Part shown: positions 1-6,892 of the stretch, in pieces
Numbering within the stretch: the stretch's first letter is position 1
Layout: every line of letters starts with the position of its first letter
Assembly: GCA_902803155.1 (NCBI GenBank)
Contig: CADCOU010000093.1
Location: 1 to 19,085, forward strand
Direction: 5' to 3'
DNA length: 19,085 nt
From: an uncultured Lachnospiraceae bacterium
Lineage (GTDB): Bacteria > Bacillota > Clostridia > Lachnospirales > Lachnospiraceae
Program-made: the position numbers and the translations under genes
Notes under the pieces: model-generated
What the model saw: the letters and a program-made list of their open reading frames with translations, nothing else
What the model was told of the DNA's origin: nothing
Databases searched by the model: none

Positions 1-503
1 TCCATGTACTGCTTCAGATAGAAGAATGTGACCGGAGCCGCGATCGCCGGAACGATCAGCGGGATGAAATTATCCTCCAGGTTCAGCCTCTGAACCAGCT
101 TGATGAAACCAAGCGCGGTGACCTGCGTCTGGATCATCATGACGGCAAGAATGAAGGTGTACATAACTTTCTTCAGCTTGAAGTCATACGCGTGGATCGC
201 GTAGGCTGTCATGGTCGAGAAGTAAACACACAGTATCGCGCTTCCTCCGGCGATCACGAAGCTGTTTAACATACCACGAACGATCGGCAGTGTTCCATGT
301 ACAAGGTTGCTCCAGTTCGCGAAAAAGTTCGTTCCCGGTACCGGTGAAAAACCGGATGAGATCTGGGAATTCGTGCGGGTTGCATTTACAAAGAGCACAT
401 AGAACCAGAACAGGCAGAGGATGGATATAAGGATCAGCACAACGTATGCGATGACTCTTCTGACACCAACCGGTATTCCTTTACTTTTTCTTCTCTCTTC
501 CAT
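1..503 (-). CDS. Sugar ABC transporter permease, MalG type (partial, C-terminus beyond window)
   Basis: This is the second inner-membrane subunit of a carbohydrate ABC importer. I read it by translating the minus strand from an ATG at 503; it stays open to the window edge, giving 167 codons. The N-terminus (MEERRKSKGIPVGVRR) is basic and is followed by a hydrophobic first membrane segment, then a periplasmic-type loop and further helices (SFVIAGGSAILCVYFSTMTA), the usual MalG/CUT1 layout. The EAA loop that contacts the ATPase would lie in the missing part. The start is set by a GAGG ribosome site that overlaps the stop of the upstream permease gene; only five bases separate the two genes, so they are translationally coupled. 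The sugar cannot be told from this sequence. Confidence 0.88.
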   Translation of the reverse strand, partial: MEERRKSKGIPVGVRRVIAYVVLILISILCLFWFYVLFVNATRTNSQISSGFSPVPGTNFFANWSNLVHGTLPIVRGMLNSFVIAGGSAILCVYFSTMTAYAIHAYDFKLKKVMYTFILAVMMIQTQVTALGFIKLVQRLNLEDNFIPLIVPAIAAPVTFFYLKQYM

Positions 504-508
504 CTGCC

Positions 509-1420
509 TCACCTCGCCTTCTCACTATTACCGGAGAACCTGAATACGATCAGGCTCAGGATACCGGTTACGATGAACAGGATCACGGACAGTGCGCCTG
601 CCATACCGAAGTTCTTATTGAACAGATGCTTGTTCAGGTACATGATCAGCGTCATGGACGAACGCATCGGATCACCCGTACCGTTAGTCAGGATCTGCGG
701 AACATCGAACATCTGCAGGCCGCCGATCAGGGATGTGATCATCACATAGACCAGGATCGGACGAAGCAGCGGAAGCGTTATCCGGAAAAAGACCTGTGTG
801 GAGGTTGCCCCGTCCACTTCAGCTGACTCAAACAATGAAGTGTCAATTCCAAGCATGCCGGCCATAAGCAGGATCGTGGTATTACCGAACCACATCAGGA
901 AGTTCATAAACGCAACCAGCGCCCTGGTACTCCATACATGGGAGAAGAACCTGTAGGGGGCCTTCAGGATCCCGATGTTGACCAGAATGGTGTTGATGGG
1001 TCCGCCGTCTGAGAACAGTGCAAAGAACAGCATAGCGAATGCGGATGCCATGATCAGGTTCGGCAGATAGATCACCGTCTTGAAGAATCTCTGTCCCTTC
1101 AGTCTGAGCATGGTATCTGAAAACCACGCGCCGAGAAGCAGAGAGATTACGATCTGCGGAACAAATCCCAGGATCCACATGATCATCGTGTTTTTAAGAT
1201 AGACCCAGATATCGCCCTCGGAAAACAGTTTGGCGTAGTTCTGAAGTCCTGCAAAGTTCGGACCTATCTGCTTGAGTCCGGACATGAAGTTCTCATAGAA
1301 GCTGTTGTAGATCGTGGTACACAGTGGTATTAACTGAAAAATGATATAAACGACAATAAACGGGATCAGAAAGATGTATCCCCACTTATTGTAACTGACC
1401 GCTTTACGGTTATTTTTCAC
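509..1420 (-). CDS. Sugar ABC transporter permease, MalF/UgpA type
   Basis: A complete 303-residue membrane subunit of a CUT1-type carbohydrate ABC importer. The first helix is at about residues 14-33 (YIFLIPFIVVYIIFQLIPL), typical of the MalF/UgpA group, with about five more hydrophobic stretches. The ATPase-contacting EAA loop is clear at about residues 198-222 (ESAEVDGATS followed by ITLPLLRPI). The start codon is GTG at 1420, supported by an AGGAGGG ribosome site at 1431-1437 ten bases upstream. It pairs with the permease directly downstream and with the solute-binding protein upstream. No ATPase gene is in the window; such importers often share a housekeeping MsmK-type ATPase encoded elsewhere (family knowledge, not shown here). 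Confidence 0.93.
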   Translation of the reverse strand: MKNNRKAVSYNKWGYIFLIPFIVVYIIFQLIPLCTTIYNSFYENFMSGLKQIGPNFAGLQNYAKLFSEGDIWVYLKNTMIMWILGFVPQIVISLLLGAWFSDTMLRLKGQRFFKTVIYLPNLIMASAFAMLFFALFSDGGPINTILVNIGILKAPYRFFSHVWSTRALVAFMNFLMWFGNTTILLMAGMLGIDTSLFESAEVDGATSTQVFFRITLPLLRPILVYVMITSLIGGLQMFDVPQILTNGTGDPMRSSMTLIMYLNKHLFNKNFGMAGALSVILFIVTGILSLIVFRFSGNSEKAR

Positions 1421-1532
1421 GGCAGGTTCTCCCTCCTAATTCCTTTCTGCAGTTCCCCGTCTTCCGGAACGTATCCCGGCAGGTTGAAGCCTGCAGTCAT
1501 ACGGCTGAAATGACAGTGCAGAGCGGATGACA

Positions 1533-1587
1533 GTGCGTAAAATGAGCCGTGCCGGCCTTCAGGTCGCCTTCAGGCAGGCACGGCTCA
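1533..1587 (-). terminator. Stem-loop between binding-protein and permease genes (attenuating terminator)
   Basis: A perfect 11-bp inverted repeat: TGAGCCGTGCC at 1543-1553 pairs with GGCACGGCTCA at 1577-1587, with a 23-base loop. On the minus transcript the stem is followed by TTTT (1542-1539). The loop carries two copies of CCTGAAGGC. It sits in the 204-base gap after the solute-binding protein gene. Partial terminators or mRNA-stabilising hairpins in this position (as in malE-malF) keep the binding protein in excess over the permeases. The large loop and short T-run suggest incomplete termination. Confidence 0.6.
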
Positions 1588-1624
1588 AACCGTTTCTTAA
1601 CTATCTATTCAGCGTTATGAAAGA

Positions 1625-2959
1625 TTACTCGATCGTCAGCTCCGGATACTTCTCGCTAACGCCCTTCTTGAAGAGGTCAAGTGCCTCGTCGAGGGAAGCG
1701 TTGCCATCGAAGTAGTTCTTCATAGCAGCCTGGAATTCTTCGGTGCAGCCCTGGTCATAGTCGCCCATGGTGCTTCTGTCGATCTTCTCAGCGCCTGCAA
1801 GGAACATGCCGAGCGGGTTCTGTCCGCCGAGTACTGCGAATGCATAAGCATCATCTTCTGCAGCTGCTTCCATAGCCGGCTTGTTGTTGACGAAGTCGCT
1901 GTCATCCTTAACGATGTCGGTCATGATGGTCTCATCCATGGTGAGCTTTCTCATGATGTCAGCAACCAGTTCCTTGTTGTCAGTTCCCTTTGCAGCAGCG
2001 ATCCAGGTTCCGCCCCATGAGAAGCCCTGCGGTCCCTCAACAGCGCCCCAGCGGCCAAGGTTAGCAATGGAGCCTTCCTCGTCAGCATGCATGCAGAAGT
2101 TGATCAGCCAAGCCGGTCCAAAGTAGCAGAATACCTTTCCATCCGGGAAGAAGCCCTTTGCCCAGTCATCAGACCACAGATCGAAGGTGTCAGTGTAGCC
2201 AGCGTCAACGAGTGCCTTGGAATCATCAACCCACTTCATGATGTTGTCATCGATATTCAGCTTGCCATCGATAACCCACGGTGTGGTAGCATTGTCGGAG
2301 TATACACGATAGGTATCATTTACGGTGGAAACTACCTTGTAGCCCTTCGCATTCAGCTCTTCAGCGGTCTTGTTGAAGGTATCCCAGGAAGCAACCATGG
2401 TCTGAACCTGTTCCGGATCCTCAGTTCCCCATACGTCCATAGCAGCGTCACGGTTGTAGATCAGAACGCCCGGGCATCCCTGCCAGGACAGGCCGCGAAG
2501 ATTGCCGTCAGCATCGGTTACGATATCCTTGGTGTACTGGAACTGGTTTGCCAGCTCTTCGTCTGTGATGCCAAGGTCAGCGATGGTCTCGGTTACGACC
2601 ACATCACTGTTGACATACTTCTTAGCATAGTCTGCTTCCAGAAGGAACAGGTCTACCTTGTCGTCTGCAGCAGCTTCCTCGTTGCCGGGAAGGATGGAAT
2701 CCAGATTGTTCTGATATGCATTGTCATCACTCGGGGTGATCGTCCAGACTACATCGACATCGCCGATCTTGCCATGAGTTGCGTCAACCTCTTCGTATCC
2801 CGGATAATGATCGGTAAGACGGCTCTTGAACTCTTCGTTCCAGCACTGAATGTTCAGGACCTTGCCTTCTTCTGCTGCTTCGTCTGCGACTACAGCATTC
2901 GGCAGGATCATTGCTCCGACCAGTGCAAGGCTGATCAGCCTCATCATACGTTTCTTCAT
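1625..2959 (-). CDS. Extracellular sugar-binding protein of the ABC importer, no visible lipobox
   Basis: A 444-residue solute-binding protein (SBP_bac_1-like), first gene of the importer operon. Residues 1-25 form an export signal (MKKRMMRLISLALVGAMILP, then NAVVADEA). The mature part begins with an acidic linker and a first strand (KVLNIQCWNEEF), then the ligand-binding fold with conserved-looking pieces such as GVLIYNRDA (about 165-175) and FSWGGTWIAAAKGTDN (about 320-335). Most monoderm homologues carry a lipobox Cys just after the signal peptide; here the equivalent place reads LPNAVVADEA with no Cys, so the protein looks secreted rather than lipid-anchored. Start: ATG with GGGAGG six bases upstream. 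Transcription is likely controlled by the promoter and LacI-type operator at 3025-3072. The ligand is unknown. Confidence 0.92.
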   Translation of the reverse strand: MKKRMMRLISLALVGAMILPNAVVADEAAEEGKVLNIQCWNEEFKSRLTDHYPGYEEVDATHGKIGDVDVVWTITPSDDNAYQNNLDSILPGNEEAAADDKVDLFLLEADYAKKYVNSDVVVTETIADLGITDEELANQFQYTKDIVTDADGNLRGLSWQGCPGVLIYNRDAAMDVWGTEDPEQVQTMVASWDTFNKTAEELNAKGYKVVSTVNDTYRVYSDNATTPWVIDGKLNIDDNIMKWVDDSKALVDAGYTDTFDLWSDDWAKGFFPDGKVFCYFGPAWLINFCMHADEEGSIANLGRWGAVEGPQGFSWGGTWIAAAKGTDNKELVADIMRKLTMDETIMTDIVKDDSDFVNNKPAMEAAAEDDAYAFAVLGGQNPLGMFLAGAEKIDRSTMGDYDQGCTEEFQAAMKNYFDGNASLDEALDLFKKGVSEKYPELTIE

Positions 2960-3024
2960 GTTTTGCCTCCCTTTTGTTATGAATGACTTTGTGTGTTGTG
3001 TCCAGCGACTGTTTCGAAATCGCT

Positions 3025-3034
3025 AAAACGTTTT
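3025..3034. promoter_or_regulatory. LacI/CcpA-type operator at the importer transcription start
   Basis: AAAACGTTTT is a perfect 10-bp palindrome with the central CG typical of LacI-family operators and catabolite-responsive (cre) sites. On the minus strand it reads CGAAAACGTTTTAG. It begins about 10 bases downstream of the -10 box, over or just after the predicted start site near 3037, the classic place for repression. No LacI-family gene lies in the window, so the protein (CcpA or a sugar-specific LacI member) is inferred. Confidence 0.6.
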
Positions 3035-3043
3035 CGTGAGTCC

Positions 3044-3072
3044 AATATAATCCAGTTTCCAACTACTGTCAA
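3044..3072 (-). promoter_or_regulatory. Sigma-A type promoter of the sugar importer operon
   Basis: On the minus strand a consensus TTGACA (3072-3067) is followed after 17 bases by TATATT (3049-3044). The predicted start near 3037 gives a leader of about 78 bases before the binding-protein ATG at 2959. The operator at 3025-3034 abuts it. Confidence 0.7.
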
Positions 3073-3191
3073 CTCGAAGGTTTTCACAAATTCGTAACAC
3101 AGTTTTTGTTATAATTGCACAATTATGTATTTCCTCCTAAAAAAGGGGTTGACATTTTTCCAATGGCATTAATCTGACACATTCTGTGTTC

Positions 3192-3203
3192 GAAAACGTT
3201 TTC
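3192..3203. promoter_or_regulatory. Second LacI/CcpA-type operator
   Basis: GAAAACGTTTTC is a perfect 12-bp palindrome sharing the GAAAACGTTTT core with the site at 3025-3034. The two centres are 168 bp apart, close to 16 helical turns at 10.5 bp. This one overlaps no obvious promoter; it lies just downstream of the terminator-like hairpin at 3225-3298 as read on the minus strand, so it could serve as an auxiliary looping site or as a roadblock to read-through. Confidence 0.55.
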
Positions 3204-3224
3204 CTCCACAATATAAAGAGTAAC

Positions 3225-3298
3225 AAATAAAGAAAACCTCCCACCCTTATTGTCCTGTGAAGGCAGTAAAACTGCCCTCACAGAACTTTGGGTGGGAG
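3225..3298 (-). terminator. Two-tier hairpin with T-run (rho-independent terminator)
   Basis: The outer stem pairs CTCCCACCC at 3238-3246 with GGGTGGGAG at 3290-3298 (9 bp). The inner stem pairs 3255-3267 with 3271-3283 (13 positions, AAA loop, one wobble on the minus RNA). On the minus strand the outer stem is followed by GTTTTCTTTATT. The plus strand has no T-run after the stem, so it works leftward. Confidence 0.6.
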
Positions 3299-3363
3299 AA
3301 TAATGGGGGCAGCCAGTGCTGCCCCCGAATAGCCTCTGAAATGGTTTTTCGCATCACCGCTTA
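3225..3363 (-). ncRNA. Candidate structured small RNA or attenuated leader upstream of the importer operon
   Basis: A minus-strand promoter (3398-3370) predicts transcription from about 3363. The transcript would hold a perfect 9-bp hairpin (3326-3305, GGGGGCAGC / GCTGCCCCC, 4-base loop), a six-base spacer, then a two-tier hairpin (3298-3238) followed by a T-rich run ending near 3225, about 138 nt in all. The only mismatch of the inner stem as DNA (A3261 against C3277) becomes a G-U pair on the minus-strand RNA, which favours this strand. I do not recognise a known RNA family. It could be a free-standing small RNA or a leader whose termination controls the downstream importer. Confidence 0.5.
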
Positions 3364-3369
3364 TGGAAC

Positions 3370-3398
3370 AGTATAGAACTATTCGTCTGATATTTCAA
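3370..3398 (-). promoter_or_regulatory. Promoter driving the structured RNA element
   Basis: On the minus strand TTGAAA (3398-3393) is followed by a 17-base spacer and TATACT (3375-3370); each box matches the sigma-A consensus at five of six positions. No minus-strand gene lies between it and the hairpins. Confidence 0.55.
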
Positions 3399-3504
3399 TA
3401 TATTTTCTAACTATTTCTGGTTATTCCTTATAATTTGTGCATTATTGACAAGCAGCAGCCCTTATTGTTTGAAAAAGAGCCGGATCATTCCCGCCGATAA
3501 TCCA

Positions 3505-3533
3505 TTGCAGTTTCGAAAGGCTGCGCATAGAAT
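3505..3533 (+). promoter_or_regulatory. Candidate promoter of the MATE exporter gene
   Basis: TTGCAG (3505-3510), a 17-base spacer and TAGAAT (3528-3533) predict a start near 3540, about 32 bases before the ATG at 3572. The -35 match is weak. Alternatives are a perfect TATAAT at 3429-3434 with a poor -35, and TTGACA at 3445-3450 with a poor -10. Confidence 0.35.
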
Positions 3534-3571
3534 GAAGACAGGCAATCCCTATTTCTATCAGGATATATTCT

Positions 3572-4966
3572 ATGAAACAGCACCAGATCCGACATATCGA
3601 CTTTGAAAACAGCAGCATCCTGAGCTGTATCCTGCAGAGCGCCCTTCCTCTGCTGGCCGCTCAGATCCTGAACCTTCTGTACAGTATCGTCGACCGTATC
3701 TATATCGCCAGGATCCCTTCTGTCGGGACCACCGCGATCGGTTCTGTCGGTCTCTGTTTTCCCATCATCATCCTTGTCACGGCATTTACCAACCTCTACG
3801 GAAGCGGCGGCTCCCCCCTGTTTTCCATCTCCTATGGGGAGGGGGATCACGTGCGGGCATCCAGGCTGCTCAATCTGTCCTTCCGCCTGGAGATACTGAC
3901 TGCAGTCCTGCTGACCCTGTCGGGTGAGCTCTTCTGCACGCCGCTGCTTAAACTGTTCGGTGCTTCATCCGTGACACTTCCGTATGCGCAGAGCTACCTG
4001 AGGATCTACCTCCTCGGCAATCTGTTCTCCATGATCGCGACCGGCATGAATCCCTTCATTAATGCACAGGGATTTCCCGTGATCGGAATGATCACCGTCA
4101 CGATCGGTGCCGTCTGCAATATCGTCCTGGATCCTCTCTTTATCTATGTGCTGGGTCTGGGTGTCCGCGGCGCCGCCGCTGCGACGGTTCTCTCCCAGGC
4201 ACTCTCTGCCCTGTTCGTCCTGCGCTTTCTCACCGGAAAGACCGCACTGATGAAACTGACGCGCATGTCATGGCGCGAATTCTTCCGATACGAAAAAGAG
4301 ATCCGCTCCATCATCAGCCTCGGGCTGTCTTCCTTTGTCATGCAGCTTACGAACAGTCTGGTCTCCGTCGCCTGCAACAGCGTCCTCGCCCGGACGGGCG
4401 GTGACCTCTATATCAGTATCATGGCGATCATATCATCGATCCGTCAGATCATGGATACGCCGATCTTCGCCATCTCGGACGGCACTTCACCCGTAGTCAG
4501 CTACAACTACGGCGCGCGGCATGCGGACCGGGTAAAGGAGGGGATCCGGATCCTGACCGTCCTCGGGTTTGCCTATACGATCGGCGCCTGGATCTTTATC
4601 GTCACGCAGACAGAACTTCTGATCTCTGTCTTTTCCTCTGACAAAAGTATCCTGAAGGACGCGGTTCCCGCCGTACATCTGTACTTTTCCGCGTTCGTAT
4701 TTCAGACCTTCCAGTATGCGGGCCAGACCACATTCAAGTCTCTCGGGAAGAAGAAACAGGCAATCTTTTTCTCCCTGCTCCGCAAGGCTGTCATTGTGAT
4801 CCCGCTGACCTTCCTGTTCCCTTATGCTTTCCACATGGGGAGCCGCGGAGTCTTCCTGGCGGAGCCGGTCTCCAACGTGATCGGCGGGGTTGCCTGCTTC
4901 GTAACCATGCTGCTGACCGTACTGCCGGAGCTTAACCGCATGGAAGGTTTGGAAAGAAAGTCATGA
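3572..4966 (+). CDS. MATE family multidrug/toxin exporter
   Basis: A 464-residue polytopic membrane protein of the MATE (MatE/NorM/MepA-like) family, which exports cationic drugs or metabolites in exchange for Na+ or H+. Typical features are the first-helix region (LLAAQILNLLYSIVDRIYIARI, about 28-47), the G-rich loop YGSGGSPLFSISYGEGD (about 76-92), and a second half-repeat containing ISDGTSPVVSYNYGA. Length matches the usual 440-460. Start: ATG at 3572 with AGGA eight bases upstream. It is the only plus-strand gene in the window, divergent from the sugar importer, and ends before a bidirectional terminator. No regulator gene adjoins it. The substrate cannot be predicted. Confidence 0.93.
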   Translation: MKQHQIRHIDFENSSILSCILQSALPLLAAQILNLLYSIVDRIYIARIPSVGTTAIGSVGLCFPIIILVTAFTNLYGSGGSPLFSISYGEGDHVRASRLLNLSFRLEILTAVLLTLSGELFCTPLLKLFGASSVTLPYAQSYLRIYLLGNLFSMIATGMNPFINAQGFPVIGMITVTIGAVCNIVLDPLFIYVLGLGVRGAAAATVLSQALSALFVLRFLTGKTALMKLTRMSWREFFRYEKEIRSIISLGLSSFVMQLTNSLVSVACNSVLARTGGDLYISIMAIISSIRQIMDTPIFAISDGTSPVVSYNYGARHADRVKEGIRILTVLGFAYTIGAWIFIVTQTELLISVFSSDKSILKDAVPAVHLYFSAFVFQTFQYAGQTTFKSLGKKKQAIFFSLLRKAVIVIPLTFLFPYAFHMGSRGVFLAEPVSNVIGGVACFVTMLLTVLPELNRMEGLERKS

Positions 4967-5010
4967 AGCCTATATGTTTCCAGGCGATTCTGCCAGCTGG
5001 CATTTACAGC

Positions 5011-5037
5011 AAAAAAGGAGCCGAAGCTCCTTTTTTT
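5011..5037. terminator. Bidirectional terminator between MATE and symporter genes
   Basis: Six A's, the stem GGAGC (5017-5021), loop CGAA, stem GCTCC (5026-5030) and seven T's. It can end the plus-strand MATE transcript and, with the A-run read as T's, the minus-strand symporter transcript. Confidence 0.88.
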
Positions 5038-5092
5038 ATACTGATATGACCTGAATCCCGGAACCCCGCCGAGGTCCCTGCGCGGTAAACTC

Positions 5093-6631
5093 TTACTCTT
5101 CCTCCGACTCTTCCACCAGGCTGTACTGCTTCTTGATCGTGATCGTCTCCTCGTATCCGGAGAAGATATCCTCTACTCTCGAGATATCCTGCCTCGGAGT
5201 GATCAGGGAGACCACCGGTACGATGACCAGACCGATCAGCATGGTAAATGCACCGGCGTTGATCGGGCTCTTGATGAAATGGAACAGCATGTTGAGTACC
5301 GTGATGCCGACCCCGGCGATGAAGCATGCCCAGACTGACGCTTTCGTAGTCTTCTTCCAGTACAGCCCGTACAGGAACGGTGCCAGGAAGGAGCCGGCAA
5401 GTGCGCCCCAGGAGTAACCCATCAGCTGGGCGATGAATGTCGGAGGATTCATGGCCAGCACGACCGACAGAACGATGAAGAACACCAGCAGCGCACGCAT
5501 GACAAGCAGCTGTCTCTTTTCTTTCATGCTCTTGAAGTGTGCGATCAGATCCAGCGTCACCGATGAAGATGAAGTCAAGACCAGCGACGACAGCGTCGAC
5601 ATCGATGCAGACAGGACGAGGACGACCACGATCCCGATCAGGATGTCCGGCAGTCCGGAAAGCATAGCCGGCACGATCGCGTCATAGGCAACTGAGCCGT
5701 CCGCATTGTGGATCGCCGGGTTCTCACTGTACAGGCGTCCGAATCCGCCGAGGAAATAGCATCCGCCTGCGACTACGATCGCAAAGAATGTCGAGATGAT
5801 CGTTCCGGCCTTGATGGACTTCTCATCCTTGATCGCATAGAACTTGCCGACCATCTGGGGAAGTCCCCAGGTACCGAGCGACGTCAGGACCACCACTCCG
5901 AGCAGGTTCAGCGGATCCGGTCCGAAGAAGGATACGAATGCGCCTTTCATGCCCTGCGTCACAGCCAGATCGCTCTCATATTCGGACAGTGTAGTCAGTG
6001 CCTGAATAAAGCCTCCGTTGCTCTTGATCACTGCTATAATCACAGCACTGATGCCGAAGAGCATGATAATGCCCTGGACAAAGTCATTTACAACCGTTGC
6101 CATATATCCGCCCAGTACTACATAGACGCAGGTCAGCGCTGCCATAACGATCACGCAGGTCGTATACGGGATATTGAACGCCATGCGGAACAGTCTGGAC
6201 AGACCGTTATAAACCGAGGAAGTATAGGGGATCAGAAATATAAATGAGATCAGTGCCGCAGCGACTTTCAGGCTGTCACTGTCGAACCGCTTGCCGAAAA
6301 AGTCCGGCATGGTGCGGGAATCCAGATGCTTCGTCATGACTCTGGTCCGGCGTCCCAGGACGATCCATGCAAGGAGCGATCCGAGAACAGCGTTTCCGAT
6401 GCCGGCCCACGTAGCAGAGATTCCGTATTTAAAACCGAACTGTCCTGCATAACCTACGAATACGACCGCCGAGAAATAGGACGTACCGTATCCGAAAGCA
6501 GTCAGCCACGGGCCGGCTGACCTTCCGCCCAGAACGAAGCCTTCCACACTGTTTGCCTTTCTTCGCGTCAGGATACCGATCATGATCATGACCACGAAGA
6601 AAATGATGAGAAATACAATTTTGATTGCCAT
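5093..6631 (-). CDS. Sodium:solute symporter (SSS family)
   Basis: A 512-residue transporter that uses the sodium gradient to import a small solute (sugars, amino acids, carboxylates, vitamins across the family). About 13 hydrophobic segments follow the short outside N-terminus. Family signatures are YFSAVVFVGYAGQFGFKYG (about 52-70) and the sodium-site helix SASMSTLSSLVLTSSS (about 341-356). The C-terminus is a short acidic tail. I chose the ATG at 6631, preceded by an AGAGGGAGAAGGG ribosome site; an in-frame start at 6802 would run through the terminator at 6765-6792 and add 57 non-membrane residues. It is a single-gene unit with its own promoter and a terminator at each end. The substrate is unknown; a carboxylate is possible, since phenylacetate and acetate permeases of other bacteria belong to this family. 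Confidence 0.92.
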   Translation of the reverse strand: MAIKIVFLIIFFVVMIMIGILTRRKANSVEGFVLGGRSAGPWLTAFGYGTSYFSAVVFVGYAGQFGFKYGISATWAGIGNAVLGSLLAWIVLGRRTRVMTKHLDSRTMPDFFGKRFDSDSLKVAAALISFIFLIPYTSSVYNGLSRLFRMAFNIPYTTCVIVMAALTCVYVVLGGYMATVVNDFVQGIIMLFGISAVIIAVIKSNGGFIQALTTLSEYESDLAVTQGMKGAFVSFFGPDPLNLLGVVVLTSLGTWGLPQMVGKFYAIKDEKSIKAGTIISTFFAIVVAGGCYFLGGFGRLYSENPAIHNADGSVAYDAIVPAMLSGLPDILIGIVVVLVLSASMSTLSSLVLTSSSSVTLDLIAHFKSMKEKRQLLVMRALLVFFIVLSVVLAMNPPTFIAQLMGYSWGALAGSFLAPFLYGLYWKKTTKASVWACFIAGVGITVLNMLFHFIKSPINAGAFTMLIGLVIVPVVSLITPRQDISRVEDIFSGYEETITIKKQYSLVEESEEE

Positions 6632-6678
6632 GTTACCCTTCTCCCTCTTCAACTTATTTGAACTTGTGCATTCGCAGT

Positions 6679-6716
6679 TGAACGCGTTCATGCATAGATG
6701 CTTTAAACCGTTAAAG
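6679..6716. promoter_or_regulatory. Two palindromes in the symporter leader (candidate operators)
   Basis: TGAACGCGTTCA (6679-6690) is a perfect 12-bp palindrome. CTTTAAACCGTTAAAG (6701-6716) is a 6+4+6 inverted repeat. Both lie between the predicted transcription start near 6728 and the ATG at 6631, positions suited to repressor binding. The second could also form a small RNA hairpin. Confidence 0.35.
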
Positions 6717-6734
6717 AATAAAGCGCACGTCATA

Positions 6735-6762
6735 ATATTAACACAGTATCGGAAAAATGCAA
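6735..6762 (-). promoter_or_regulatory. Candidate promoter of the symporter gene
   Basis: On the minus strand TTGCAT (6762-6757), a 16-base spacer and an extended -10 TGTTAATAT (core 6740-6735) predict a start near 6728. It follows directly after the upstream terminator. Confidence 0.4.
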
Positions 6763-6764
6763 GC

Positions 6765-6792
6765 AAAAAATCCTCCTGACGGAGGATTTTTT
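6765..6792. terminator. Terminator after the secreted TIM-barrel gene
   Basis: AAAAAA, stem TCCTCC (6771-6776), loop TGAC, stem GGAGGA (6781-6786), TTTTTT. Read leftward it ends the gene at 6893-8632; the T/A symmetry makes it bidirectional. Confidence 0.85.
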
Positions 6793-6892
6793 CACTGCTC
6801 ATATACCCGGCCCGGGAAATGATCCACTGTATGTCAGGTATTATCCCGGCGTTTGGGGAGTTCTCCTGCCACTTCAGGATTCCATTGGGCCT

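Larger units (their letters stand above)
2960..3571. other. 612-base regulatory intergenic region between importer operon and MATE gene
   Basis: No convincing gene is present. From left to right it holds the 5' leader of the binding-protein gene, an operator and promoter on the minus strand, a second operator, two GC-rich hairpins (the left one terminator-like on the minus strand) with their own upstream minus-strand promoter, and a candidate plus-strand promoter for the MATE exporter. Between these elements the sequence is AT-rich. Confidence 0.8.

Noticed and set aside
2087..2986. 299-codon plus-strand open frame opposite the sugar-binding protein gene
   Set aside because: Antisense shadow of a clearly conserved gene; no ribosome site and no recognisable protein features.
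3149..3177. Plus-strand TTGACA that could be a promoter into the hairpin region
   Set aside because: No -10 box at normal spacing (ATCTGA at 17, TAATCT at 15), and the hairpins lack a plus-strand T-run.
3303..3332. A nine-codon plus-strand frame preceded by a purine-rich GGGTGGGAG
   Set aside because: The purine run is the arm of the terminator stem and the codons are the GGGGGCAGC hairpin; nothing supports translation.
3247..3354. A 35-codon minus-strand open frame across the structured RNA element
   Set aside because: No usable ribosome site before its ATG, and its sequence is dictated by the hairpin arms. I prefer a non-coding RNA.
6632..6802. 57-residue N-terminal extension of the symporter
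   Set aside because: It would be read through the terminator at 6765-6792 and the predicted promoter, and the residues do not look like a family N-terminus; the ATG at 6631 has a strong ribosome site.
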